Shown here: positions 6,687 to 14,348 of the stretch, piece after piece
Layout of the letters: every line of letters begins with the position of its first letter
How positions within the stretch are numbered: position 1 is the first letter of the stretch
Program-made: the position numbers and the translations under genes
Notes under the pieces: model-generated
Databases searched by the model: none
Seen by the model: the letters and a program-made list of their open reading frames with translations, nothing else
Told to the model about the DNA's origin: nothing
NCBI GenBank assembly: GCA_004554105.1
Contig: SFNW01000026.1
Location: forward strand, 1 to 18,710
Direction of reading: 5' to 3'
From: Clostridiales bacterium
GTDB taxonomy: Bacteria > Bacillota > Clostridia > Oscillospirales > CAG-272
Length of the DNA stretch: 18,710 nt

Positions 6687-8111
6687 ATGACGAAAATCAA
6701 ACTATTGCTTGCGGTAGCGGCAATGCTTATGCTGCTTACGGGCTGCTCCGACGCGCCTGCGGCAACGGGAGAGACCGTCGGCACCAAACGCACGGACGCC
6801 GAAACTGCGCCCGCAGAGCCGGTATTGGTGGCGGAAGCAACCGATTTTGCCGATGTGACTGCGCACGGCGATAACGCCTTTCAGGATATTCGCCATTGGA
6901 GTTACGGCGATGCAATGGCGCGAAATTTGCCGGATCCCGACAGGGAGGGCAATACCGGCGTCAAATACTATGTTTCGCGCGATACCGTCGAAGCCTATGT
7001 CCGTATGCTGACCGAAAACGGGTTTACCTTGGAGGACGCCTACGAGTTTTCCTATAAAAGCGACCCGTTTCTCTCTTGGGCGCTGCGCTGTAATACGCTG
7101 ACCGACGCGGAGACCTTCGGCTCGCAGTATGAAAACGTGCCTTGCCATGTCAACGTATGGTCGAGCAAAAAGGGCGAGTACCATGTGGAGTATTCGACCG
7201 CGCTGACGATGTGCGACCTCGGAATGCGTCAGGACGGCACGACCGCGGATTTGACGCCGCAGGGTGCTTCGGCGGGTGCGGGGCTCTACCGTCTCGCGGA
7301 CGGCAGTTATCGGACGGCGGACGGACGCCTGAGCGCGAAAGTCGGCGGTGCTGCGGTGATTCGCGACGGCGAAACGCTTGCCGGCAAAGCACGCTATGAG
7401 CAGTACGAGAGCAGCGAGGGCGTGTGGATTGAGGAGTACGCCGGCGCGGAGGGCATCTATTTCCGCACAAAGGCGGATACCGTGCAGAGCGGCGACGTTT
7501 TCCTTGCCGCCGATACCGAACGCCTCGCCAAGAGCTATCATACAAAGGATAAATACGATATTACGGGCTTCCGGTGGGACGAGCCGCTGTTTTTGATGGA
7601 ATGCGGCGACGGCTGGTACGGTCCTACGGTCTCGTCCGCGACCAATCGCTTTGAGACGCTGACCGTTCGGGTCATGTACTATGAGAAAAACAGCGACGCC
7701 GTCTATTACATATACGCGCGGACACCCGATTCGACACCTGCCGAAATCGAGGTGCTCTGCGCCGTGAACACGTCGCCCGTCGAGAAAACCGACGCTGAAC
7801 CGAACAGTTCGGGCGTTTACGAGGACGGTGCGCCGGCAACCGTGTCGGTCGGGGAAACGATTACCTTGAAAAATAACGCGCACACATTCGACAGCGACTA
7901 TCATGTGTACGAATGGAAGATTGCCGAGGGCGAGAACCTCATTGACATTTCCTCGGGCGGAAACGAATGTACCGTGACGGCAAAGGCGGCGGGAACGGCA
8001 GTTGTTTCCTGCAAGTACAGTTATACCGAGGAGACCGAGGACGTCCTGACCGGCATTCCCCGCACGGCACACAAAAGCCGCACCACGCGCTTCACAATTA
8101 CAATAGAATAA
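6687..8111 (+). CDS. Secreted lipoprotein, unknown function, Ig-like C-terminal region
   Basis: A 474-residue protein with a lipoprotein signal peptide: MTKIK, a hydrophobic core, then LLTGC with Cys20 as the predicted lipidation site. A Thr/Ala/Glu-rich linker follows. The central region (about 50-370) is rich in Tyr, Trp and Asp, and I cannot place it in a family. Residues about 375-474 (TVSVGETITLKNNAH ... GTAVVSCKYSY ... TRFTITIE) look like an all-beta Ig-like domain. Start 6687 is chosen because the signal peptide begins there, behind AAAGGA and GGTGGAG. It lies 28 bases after murE with no terminator between, so it is probably the last gene of the operon. Codon use looks slightly less GC-biased than in the preceding genes. 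A wall- or membrane-surface role linked to peptidoglycan is inferred only from position. Confidence 0.8.
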   Translation: MTKIKLLLAVAAMLMLLTGCSDAPAATGETVGTKRTDAETAPAEPVLVAEATDFADVTAHGDNAFQDIRHWSYGDAMARNLPDPDREGNTGVKYYVSRDTVEAYVRMLTENGFTLEDAYEFSYKSDPFLSWALRCNTLTDAETFGSQYENVPCHVNVWSSKKGEYHVEYSTALTMCDLGMRQDGTTADLTPQGASAGAGLYRLADGSYRTADGRLSAKVGGAAVIRDGETLAGKARYEQYESSEGVWIEEYAGAEGIYFRTKADTVQSGDVFLAADTERLAKSYHTKDKYDITGFRWDEPLFLMECGDGWYGPTVSSATNRFETLTVRVMYYEKNSDAVYYIYARTPDSTPAEIEVLCAVNTSPVEKTDAEPNSSGVYEDGAPATVSVGETITLKNNAHTFDSDYHVYEWKIAEGENLIDISSGGNECTVTAKAAGTAVVSCKYSYTEETEDVLTGIPRTAHKSRTTRFTITIE

Positions 8112-8116
8112 TCAAA

Positions 8117-8146
8117 AGAGGAGAAAGATGTGTTTCTTTCTCCTCT
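8117..8146 (+). terminator. Hairpin after the lipoprotein gene
   Basis: A perfect 12-bp stem (8117-8128 with 8135-8146; AGAGGAGAAAGA/TCTTTCTCCTCT) with a 6-base loop starts 5 bases after the lipoprotein stop. There is no T-run after it, so it may be a weak terminator or a 3'-end stabiliser rather than a full intrinsic terminator. The right arm CTTTCTCCTCT recurs at 8371-8381. Confidence 0.5.
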
Positions 8147-8183
8147 AAGACTGTAAAAAGAGTATCACCGAAGTTTATCAAAC

Positions 8184-8324
8184 AAAGGCTTCCCCGTTGG
8201 GGAAGCTGTCAACGAAGTTGACTGATGAGGGCTTTCGCACAGTTAAGTTTTCTACTAAGCTGTGCTAACCGCCTGCAATCCCTCATCCGTCGCCTACGGC
8301 GCCACCTTCCCCGAGGGGAAGGCA
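8184..8324. repeat. Dispersed inverted-repeat element, copy A
   Basis: An element of about 140 bases with long imperfect inverted ends: one starts GGCTTCCCCGTTGGGGAAGC and the other ends GCCACCTTCCCCGAGGGGAAGGC. The ends run inward to TGAGGG/CCCTCA. Each end also forms its own small hairpin (CTTCCCC/GGGGAAG, GTCAAC/GTTGAC, CGCC/GGCG), and the centre has a GCACAG/CTGTGC hairpin. A related copy lies at 14411-14524. No coding potential is seen. It resembles MITE- or REP-like palindromic repeats common in GC-rich Clostridia. Confidence 0.7.
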
Positions 8325-8353
8325 AATACAGTAATCTTTTTCGATAATCTGAT

Positions 8354-8379
8354 AGGAGAAATACCTAAGTCTTTCTCCT
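8354..8379 (+). other. Second small hairpin flanking the repeat element
   Basis: An 8-bp stem, AGGAGAAA (8354-8361) with TTTCTCCT (8372-8379), followed by CTTTAT. Its sequence echoes the hairpin at 8117-8146 on the other side of repeat copy A. It is AT-rich downstream and could contribute to termination on the plus strand. Confidence 0.4.
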
Positions 8380-8404
8380 CTTTATAAAGTTCTTTGAAAG
8401 GGGC

Positions 8405-8453
8405 GCGGGGGAAACTTTCGTACACGAAAGTTTCCCCCGCCCTTCCATTTTTC
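8405..8453. terminator. Strong bidirectional terminator between convergent operons
   Basis: A perfect 16-bp stem pairs 8405-8420 with 8425-8440 (GCGGGGGAAACTTTCG and its complement) around a TACA loop. On the plus strand it is followed by CCTTCCATTTTT. It starts 5 bases beyond the SDR stop codon on the minus strand, with CCCCTTTC beyond. Its position between converging genes suits a two-way terminator. Confidence 0.75.
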
Positions 8454-8457
8454 TGAC

Positions 8458-9228
8458 TTAGCTATGCTTTTGCTGCTTCATCCAGATGTGCATCACAAGG
8501 CGGTGCGGGAGCAGCTTGACGCCAAACACCTGTGCGCGGACCGGAAAACCGTGAATCGAAACGTCCTTCTTCGGCTTGTACAGATCCTTCATCGCGGTGG
8601 CGACGACGTCCTTTGCTTCGTACATCTTATTATAATAGGTGACGGCGTTTTCGCAGTCGGTCTTGGCGCGGTCGAAAAATTCGGTGCGCACCCAGCCGGG
8701 GCAGACCGCCATGACCTTGATGCCGCGCGGACACAGCTCGACGTTCAGCGCACGCGAATAGCTCAGCACAAACGCCTTGGTCGCGCCGTACACGCCGATG
8801 TAGGGGACGGGCTGGAAGGACGAGAGCGAATCGAGCTGTACGATATGCGCGCCGCTCTGCATATAGGGCAGGGCGTACTCGGTCATGCGGACGAGCGCCT
8901 TGCAGTTTAAGTCAATCATCTCGCAGGCGACCTCGGTCGGAATCTCGGCGTAAGTGCCGAATTTGCCGAAGCCCGCGCAGTTGACCAGCACCGACACGTC
9001 GGGTTTTTCGGCTTCGAGCATCGCGCGGTAGGTCTCAAAACTCTCGGGCTTTCCGAGGTCGAGCGCAATCGGGCGGCAGGGCGTCTTGATTTCGCTTTTC
9101 AGCGATTCAAGACGGTCGGCGCGGCGGGCGATGACCCAAATCTCGTCGTATTTGCCCTCTTTATCGAGCGCGTAGACAAATTCGCGTCCCATGCCCGAGG
9201 ACGCGCCGGTGACAATGGCGATTTTCAT
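8458..9228 (-). CDS. Short-chain dehydrogenase/reductase (SDR) family oxidoreductase
   Basis: A 256-residue classical SDR that would reduce or oxidise a small substrate with NAD(P)(H). Visible motifs are the Rossmann TGASSGMG (7-14), the NCAG strand (83-86), Asn108, and a catalytic set Ser134, Tyr147, Lys151 in YGATK, followed by the PGWVRTEF segment (about 176-183). The start is supported by GAGGT about 7 bases before the ATG. It lies 29 bases after the topoisomerase gene, is probably the last gene of the long minus-strand operon, and is followed by the terminator at 8405-8453. The substrate cannot be predicted, and its neighbours suggest no shared pathway. Confidence 0.88.
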   Translation of the reverse strand: MKIAIVTGASSGMGREFVYALDKEGKYDEIWVIARRADRLESLKSEIKTPCRPIALDLGKPESFETYRAMLEAEKPDVSVLVNCAGFGKFGTYAEIPTEVACEMIDLNCKALVRMTEYALPYMQSGAHIVQLDSLSSFQPVPYIGVYGATKAFVLSYSRALNVELCPRGIKVMAVCPGWVRTEFFDRAKTDCENAVTYYNKMYEAKDVVATAMKDLYKPKKDVSIHGFPVRAQVFGVKLLPHRLVMHIWMKQQKHS

Positions 9229-9257
9229 ACGGTTACCTCACAGTGATGAATTTTCGG

Positions 9258-11462
9258 TCAGAGCGACGAGCCTGTCGCGGGGATTTTAATCTTGCGGTAA
9301 TTCTGCGGGTCGGGATAGATTGACTTTTCGGACTCGTCGGCGTAGACAACCACAGCCCCGCTCTTTAAGGTGAACAGCGTTACGCCGCCCGCCGTGCGCG
9401 TGGCTTTTTCGGGAATGAGCGCGCTTTTAATCGTGATTGCCTTGTTCTGACTGCTGACGAGGATAACGTCCTTCGGTGCGTCCTCGAGAATCGCGGCGAC
9501 AATCGGAGACGCGGACGAGTACACGCCCGAGAACTTTTTGCGCGGGCTTGCAAGTTGGTAGGCGCTCATGGAGATGCGCACGCCCTTGCCGTTTTCAAAA
9601 ATGTAGATGATGTTGTATTTTTCAAGCTCGGGGCGAAGCAGCAGCATGCAAATCGGGCGTTCGCCCTCCGCCATGCCGAGCTTGGCGGGCAGAAAGTCGC
9701 CGAGCGCCGACGCCTTGACCGGGTCGAAGTCGCGCACACGCGCCTTGTACATCTGTGCACGGTCGGTGACAAACAGTACCTCGGCGGTGTTGTCGCAGTC
9801 GACGGTGTGGGTGACGCGGTCGCCCTCTTTTAGCTTCTGCTCGTCGCTGCCGCGCAGCGAAACCAGCGTGATCTTCTTGAAATAGCCGTCGTGCGTGAGC
9901 AGGAGTTTGACGTTGTAGTTTTCGACAAAGTCGTCGGCGGTCGCAACTTCGATGTCCTCGTCGCTGATGAGCTGGGTCTTGCGCGGCTTTGCGTACTTTT
10001 TCTTGATTTCGGCAAGCTGCTTTGCGATTTCGGCTTTGACCTTTAAGTCGTCGCCGATAATCGCTTCAAGTTCCGCGATTTCCTTTTGCAGATCCTCGAT
10101 CTCCTTGATGCGGTTCATGATGTACTCGCGGTTGAGGTGGCGCAGCTTGATTTCGGCGATGTATTCCGCCTGAATCTCGTCGAGGTTGAACGCCTCCATC
10201 AGGTTGGGGACGACCTCGCTCTCCTTTGCCGTGCCGCGCACGATGGCGATGGCGCGGTCGATGTCGAGCAGAATCTTGCCGAGTCCGCGCAGCAGGTGGA
10301 GTTTGTCCTTTTTCTTCCCGAGGTCATAGGTCAGTTCGCGGCGGAGACAGCCCATGCGGAAGCGAATCCATTCGTGTAAGATGCCCGCCACGCCGAGCTG
10401 ACGCGGCGCACCGTCAATCAGCACGTTGAAGTTGCAGTCAAACGCGTCCTCGAGCGGGGTCAGCTTGTAGAGTTTGGTCATCAGCTTGTCGGGGTCGACG
10501 CCGCGGCGCAAATCGATCGTCAGCTTGAAGCCCGAGAGGTCGATTTCGTCGCGAACCTCGGTGATTTCCTTGATTTTGCCGCTGCGTATTGCGTCGGTAA
10601 TCTTTGCGATAATCGCCTCAATCGAGGTCGAATAGGGAATCTGCGTCACGTCGATGCAGTTTGAATCCTTGTCGTAGGAATAGCGTGCGCGCATACGGAG
10701 CGGACCGCGTCCGGTCTCGAAAATGCGGCGCATCGCCTCGCGGTTGTAGATGATGTACGCGCCGCCGGGGAAGTCGGGCGCCTTGATAAGGTCCATCAGC
10801 GTGTCGGTCGTCGTGTTCGGGTGGCGGAGCAGCGCAATGGTCGCGTCGCAGATTTCGCCGAGGTTGAACGAGCAGATCGAGGACGCCATACCGACCGCAA
10901 TGCCGATGTTCGGCGAAACCAGAATGTTCGGAAACGAGGTCGGCAGCATGGTCGGCTCTGTGGTCGTGTTGTCGTAGTTCGGCACCATATCGACCGCGTT
11001 TTTTTCGATGCCGCGGAAGACTTCGGCGCAGAACGGGTCGAGCTTGGCTTCGGTATAACGCGAGGCGGCATACGCCATGTCGCGGCTGTACTGCTTGCCA
11101 AAGCTTCCCTTGGAGTCGACAAAGGGGTGCAGCAGCGATTCGTTGCCGCGCGTCAGACGCACCATGGTCTCGTAGATTGCCGCATCGCCGTGCGGGTGCA
11201 GGTGCATGGTCTGCCCGACGATGTTCGCGCTCTTGGTGCGCGGACCGGTCAAGAGTCCCATTTTGTACATGGTGTAGAGCAGCTTGCGATGCACGGGCTT
11301 GAAGCCGTCAATACCGGGAATCGCACGCGAGATGATGACGCTCATGGTATAGGGCATATAGTTGGTCTCAATCACATCGGTGATGAGCTGCGGCGTCGCG
11401 GGCGCGGCGGGTCCGGTCGGGCGGCGGTCGCGTTCGGTGCTTTTTGCCTTTGCCTTTGCCAT
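9258..11462 (-). CDS. parC: DNA topoisomerase IV subunit A (ParC/GyrA family)
   Basis: A 734-residue type IIA topoisomerase A subunit that cuts and rejoins duplex DNA with its B-subunit partner (absent from this window). The breakage-reunion domain is clear: DGFKPVHRKLLYTM, HPHGDAAIYETMVRL, and the active tyrosine in AASRYTE (Tyr136). A coiled-coil-rich region follows (about 430-480), then a beta-pinwheel-like C-terminal domain. I see no canonical Q-R-R-G-G-K-G box, so ParC fits better than GyrA. Quinolone-determining positions equivalent to E. coli GyrA 83 and 87 are Ala94 and Glu98. ATG 11462 is preferred over ATG 11468 because GAGG is 8 rather than 2 bases away. The upstream gene ends at 11473, so co-transcription is likely. 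Confidence 0.9.
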   Translation of the reverse strand: MAKAKAKSTERDRRPTGPAAPATPQLITDVIETNYMPYTMSVIISRAIPGIDGFKPVHRKLLYTMYKMGLLTGPRTKSANIVGQTMHLHPHGDAAIYETMVRLTRGNESLLHPFVDSKGSFGKQYSRDMAYAASRYTEAKLDPFCAEVFRGIEKNAVDMVPNYDNTTTEPTMLPTSFPNILVSPNIGIAVGMASSICSFNLGEICDATIALLRHPNTTTDTLMDLIKAPDFPGGAYIIYNREAMRRIFETGRGPLRMRARYSYDKDSNCIDVTQIPYSTSIEAIIAKITDAIRSGKIKEITEVRDEIDLSGFKLTIDLRRGVDPDKLMTKLYKLTPLEDAFDCNFNVLIDGAPRQLGVAGILHEWIRFRMGCLRRELTYDLGKKKDKLHLLRGLGKILLDIDRAIAIVRGTAKESEVVPNLMEAFNLDEIQAEYIAEIKLRHLNREYIMNRIKEIEDLQKEIAELEAIIGDDLKVKAEIAKQLAEIKKKYAKPRKTQLISDEDIEVATADDFVENYNVKLLLTHDGYFKKITLVSLRGSDEQKLKEGDRVTHTVDCDNTAEVLFVTDRAQMYKARVRDFDPVKASALGDFLPAKLGMAEGERPICMLLLRPELEKYNIIYIFENGKGVRISMSAYQLASPRKKFSGVYSSASPIVAAILEDAPKDVILVSSQNKAITIKSALIPEKATRTAGGVTLFTLKSGAVVVYADESEKSIYPDPQNYRKIKIPATGSSL

Positions 11463-11472
11463 TTTCATTTCC

Positions 11473-12225
11473 TCACTTTTCGGGTCTTATCCTGTAGAGA
11501 TAGGCGTTTTTATCCTTGCCGCACCGCTCGGTGATGCAAAGCGCGGTCAGCACGCGCAGCGCGGTCTGCGCAAAGCGGCGGTTCCGCTTTGCGGCTTTTG
11601 CGAATTCGGCGGTCGTAAAGGGGCAGGGGAGCGTCTCGGGCAGCAGCGCGTAATAGTCGCTTTTGCCGCCGAGTACGACCTCGCCAAAGAGCGCGAGCGG
11701 CAGGCGTTCGAGCCGCGTCGTGCCGTTTCTCCACCGTCTGCCGCCGGGTCTTCTGTATTCGGCAACTTCAAGCAGGGGCAGGCGGAAGGAGAGATTTTCG
11801 TTTTGTAAAAAGGGCAGAATGCGCGAAAGCTCGGGGAGAATGTCGAGCGGCGTTTCGCGCCGCGGACTTTTGCGCCGCGAGAGGATTTCGCCGCTTTCGG
11901 CATCAACGGTGTAAATCTGCTTGCGCGCGGCAAGCGGGTAGACCACGGTGACCTTGCCGAGCGGCAGAAAGGCTTCGAGCTTTGCACGCAAGAGGTGAAA
12001 GCCGCGCGTCTGAATCTCGGTAATGCCGCTTTCGTTTTTGATGTCGGCGACGAAGCGTCCGACGCCGACCTCATGCAGGTCGGCGTTCGGCTCATAGTAG
12101 AGCTTGAGCGCGGCGTGAAGCGTGCGCTCACCGAGCGTGCCGATGCCGCCCGCCGCGCGCTGCCGCTTTTCCGCCTCGTCGCAGGCGGCGGCAAACCGCT
12201 CAAAATCGGTCTCGGAAAGCGTCAT
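11473..12225 (-). CDS. Unknown conserved-looking protein, nuclease-like N-terminus plus possible winged helix
   Basis: A 250-residue protein of unknown function. The N-terminal half has GIGTLGE (Glu33), FVADI (Asp61) and ITEIQTRG (Glu70, Gln72) with Lys82 further on. The spacing is reminiscent of PD-(D/E)XK-type nuclease folds with an E-x-Q variant. The middle is basic (SRRKSPRRETP) with a long hydrophobic/acidic stretch. The C-terminus (about 195-250, FTTAEFAKAAKRNRRFAQTALRVL) looks like a helix-turn-helix or winged-helix module. I recall similar clostridial hypothetical proteins but no established role. Its ATG overlaps the tsaC stop by 4 bases (ATGA), indicating translational coupling. The fold assignments are inference. 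Confidence 0.75.
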   Translation of the reverse strand: MTLSETDFERFAAACDEAEKRQRAAGGIGTLGERTLHAALKLYYEPNADLHEVGVGRFVADIKNESGITEIQTRGFHLLRAKLEAFLPLGKVTVVYPLAARKQIYTVDAESGEILSRRKSPRRETPLDILPELSRILPFLQNENLSFRLPLLEVAEYRRPGGRRWRNGTTRLERLPLALFGEVVLGGKSDYYALLPETLPCPFTTAEFAKAAKRNRRFAQTALRVLTALCITERCGKDKNAYLYRIRPEK

Positions 12226-13244
12226 AACGTGATGATGTTGTGCGCCGCGGCGCGAATCATGCGGTTGTAGAGCGCGAGCGACAGCCCGCGCTTTTCCGGC
12301 AGTGGGGCGAGCAGCTTTTTCGCGCCCGAGGCGTTGGCTTCAAGCAGGGCGGCGAACAGCCGCTTTGCCTGCGCTTCGGGGTCGCGCTCGCTGCCGATGA
12401 GAATCACGCGGTGCGTCGGGAACAGGTCTTTCTCCTCGTCGAAAACGAGCAGAACCGTGTCGCTGTCTGCGGCGGAGAAGTAGGCGCGCCGCTTTTCGTC
12501 GCTGCCGCCGATCAGATAGAGCGGCGCGTCGGGCGCGTAATGGCGGTACTGCATACCCGGGGAGAGGGGGCGAGCGCCCTCGGGCAGCTTGTCGGTGACC
12601 GCTTCGGCGACCGAAACGTCGTCAAAGAGCGCACGGAGCATTTCCAGCGTGACGCCGCCGGGGCGGAGCAGGGTCAGATGACCTTTTTCGACCTTGACAA
12701 TCGTCGATTCCAGCCCGACGCGGCACGCGCCGCCGTCGAGAATCATGTCGACCTTGCCGTCAAGGTCGCGGCGGATATGCTCGGCGCGCGTCGGCGAGGG
12801 CTTGCCCGACAGATTCGCGCTCGGCGCGGCAATCGGCACACCCGCCGCCGCGATGAATTTCCGCGCGACAGGGTGCTCGGGACAGCGAATGCCCACGCTG
12901 TCAAGCCCGCCCGTGACGGTCGTCGGAATGCAGTCCTTTTTCGGTAAAATCACGGTCAGCGGTCCGGGCATGAATGCCTTGGCAAGCCGCATGAAGGTGT
13001 CGTTGACCTCGGCGTATTTTTCCGCGTCTGCGGGCGACGCGACATGGACGATGAGCGGATTGTCGGACGGTCGCCCCTTGGCGGCGTAAATTTTCTTCGC
13101 CGCTTCGGCGTCGAGCGCGTCCGCGCCCAGTCCGTAGACCGTCTCGGTCGGGAATACGATCAGTCCGCCGCGGCGAATGATTTCGCCCGCCCGCCGCAAG
13201 ACGTCGTCGGTCAGGTTTTCCTTAGAAACAAACTCGGTTGTCAT
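12222..13244 (-). CDS. tsaC: L-threonylcarbamoyladenylate synthase (Sua5/TsaC2, YwlC)
   Basis: A 340-residue enzyme that makes threonylcarbamoyl-AMP from threonine, bicarbonate and ATP, the first step of t6A37 synthesis in ANN-reading tRNAs. The YrdC domain (about 10-200) shows VFPTETVYGLGADA (30-43), KGRPSDNPLIVH (56-67) and the APSANLSGKPSPT segment. The extra C-terminal Sua5 domain (about 220-340) makes it the long Sua5 form rather than short TsaC. It starts 8 bases after prfA, with GGAGG inside the prfA end serving as an RBS at a rather long spacing of 13. Its stop overlaps the next gene. Proximity to prfA matches the Bacillus prfA-ywlC neighbourhood. Confidence 0.93.
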   Translation of the reverse strand: MTTEFVSKENLTDDVLRRAGEIIRRGGLIVFPTETVYGLGADALDAEAAKKIYAAKGRPSDNPLIVHVASPADAEKYAEVNDTFMRLAKAFMPGPLTVILPKKDCIPTTVTGGLDSVGIRCPEHPVARKFIAAAGVPIAAPSANLSGKPSPTRAEHIRRDLDGKVDMILDGGACRVGLESTIVKVEKGHLTLLRPGGVTLEMLRALFDDVSVAEAVTDKLPEGARPLSPGMQYRHYAPDAPLYLIGGSDEKRRAYFSAADSDTVLLVFDEEKDLFPTHRVILIGSERDPEAQAKRLFAALLEANASGAKKLLAPLPEKRGLSLALYNRMIRAAAHNIITL

Positions 13245-13252
13245 GGTGTGTT

Positions 13253-14326
13253 TCAGTCCTCCGTGCCCTTTAACTTCTCTGCGGTGTCTGCGGTAATCAG
13301 CGCGTCAATCATCTCGTCGAGATTGCCGTTGAGGAAGCTTTCAAGCGAATAGAGCGTCAGCCCGATGCGGTGGTCGGTCACGCGCCCCTGCGGATAGTTG
13401 TAGGTGCGGATGCGCTCGCTGCGGTCGCCCGTTCCGACCTGACTTTTGCGCGCCGAGGCAATCGCCTCGGTCTGCTTGGTCATTTCGATGTCGTAGAGTT
13501 TGGTGCGCAGCATCTTCATCGCCTTATCGCGGTTTTTGAACTGGCTGCGCTCCTCCTGACATTCGACCACAATGCCGGTCGGGATATGGATAATGCGGAT
13601 TGCGGACTCGGTCTTGTTGATGTGCTGACCGCCCGCGCCGCTCGATTTGCAGGTTTCGATTTTGAGGTCGGCGGGGTTGATTTCGATTTCGACGTCCTCG
13701 ACCTCGGGCAGTACCGCAACGGTTGCGGTCGAGGTCTGAATGCGCCCCTGCGCCTCGGTTTCGGGCACGCGCTGTACGCGGTGGACGCCGCTCTCAAATT
13801 TGAGACGCGAATACGCGCCCTCGCCCTCGACCATGAAGCTGATCTCCTTGAAGCCGCCAAGCTCGGTCTCATTTGCGCTGATGCGCTCGGTCTTGAAGCC
13901 CTTTGCCGTCGCGTACATCGTGTACATTCGATAGAGCACTGCGGCAAACAGCGCGGCTTCCTCGCCGCCCGTCCCCTGCCGGATCTCGACGATGACGTTT
14001 TTGTCGTCGTTCGGGTCTTTCGGCAGCAGCAGAATTTTCAGTTCTTCGTAGAGCGTCTCGCACCTGCGGCTCTCGGCGTCAAATTCCTCCGCCGCCAGTT
14101 CGCGCAGCTCGCTTTCCGCACTCGCGTCGTCGCGCAGTTCCGCCGCGCCGTCGCGGGCGGCGACGGCGGACTTGTATTCGCGGTATTTTTCGATGACGGG
14201 CAGGAGGCTTTTGCGCTCCTTCATCAGGGTGGTGAAGCTGTCCTGCTTGGCAAAGATTGCGGGGTCGGCGAGCGCTTCTTCGATTTTGGCAAAGCGCTGT
14301 TCGGCTTTTTCGAGATTTTCAATCAT
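13253..14326 (-). CDS. prfA: Peptide chain release factor 1
   Basis: A 357-residue class I release factor that reads UAA and UAG and triggers peptidyl-tRNA hydrolysis on the ribosome. The GGQ motif is in SSGAGGQHINKTES (Gly232-Gln234). The tripeptide anticodon region reads VPETEAQGRIQTST (Pro188-Thr190), the P-x-T form of RF1, not the SPF of RF2. The N-terminal helical domain is complete and length is normal. An upstream in-frame ATG at 14401 would add 25 residues encoded by the hairpin region; ATG 14326, behind AAAGGA, is preferred. The methyltransferase gene prmC, which often follows prfA, is absent and tsaC follows directly. Confidence 0.95.
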   Translation of the reverse strand: MIENLEKAEQRFAKIEEALADPAIFAKQDSFTTLMKERKSLLPVIEKYREYKSAVAARDGAAELRDDASAESELRELAAEEFDAESRRCETLYEELKILLLPKDPNDDKNVIVEIRQGTGGEEAALFAAVLYRMYTMYATAKGFKTERISANETELGGFKEISFMVEGEGAYSRLKFESGVHRVQRVPETEAQGRIQTSTATVAVLPEVEDVEIEINPADLKIETCKSSGAGGQHINKTESAIRIIHIPTGIVVECQEERSQFKNRDKAMKMLRTKLYDIEMTKQTEAIASARKSQVGTGDRSERIRTYNYPQGRVTDHRIGLTLYSLESFLNGNLDEMIDALITADTAEKLKGTED

Positions 14327-14348
14327 GTGGACTGTCCTTTGAACATGG

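Noticed and set aside
6702..8072. 456-codon open frame on the minus strand opposite the lipoprotein gene
   Set aside because: The plus-strand protein has a clear lipobox and domain layout; the antisense frame has no motif and no ribosome binding site that I could identify.
8184..8324. Possible CRISPR array
   Set aside because: The repetition is inverted and hairpin-like; there are no regularly spaced direct repeats with unique spacers and no cas genes in the window.
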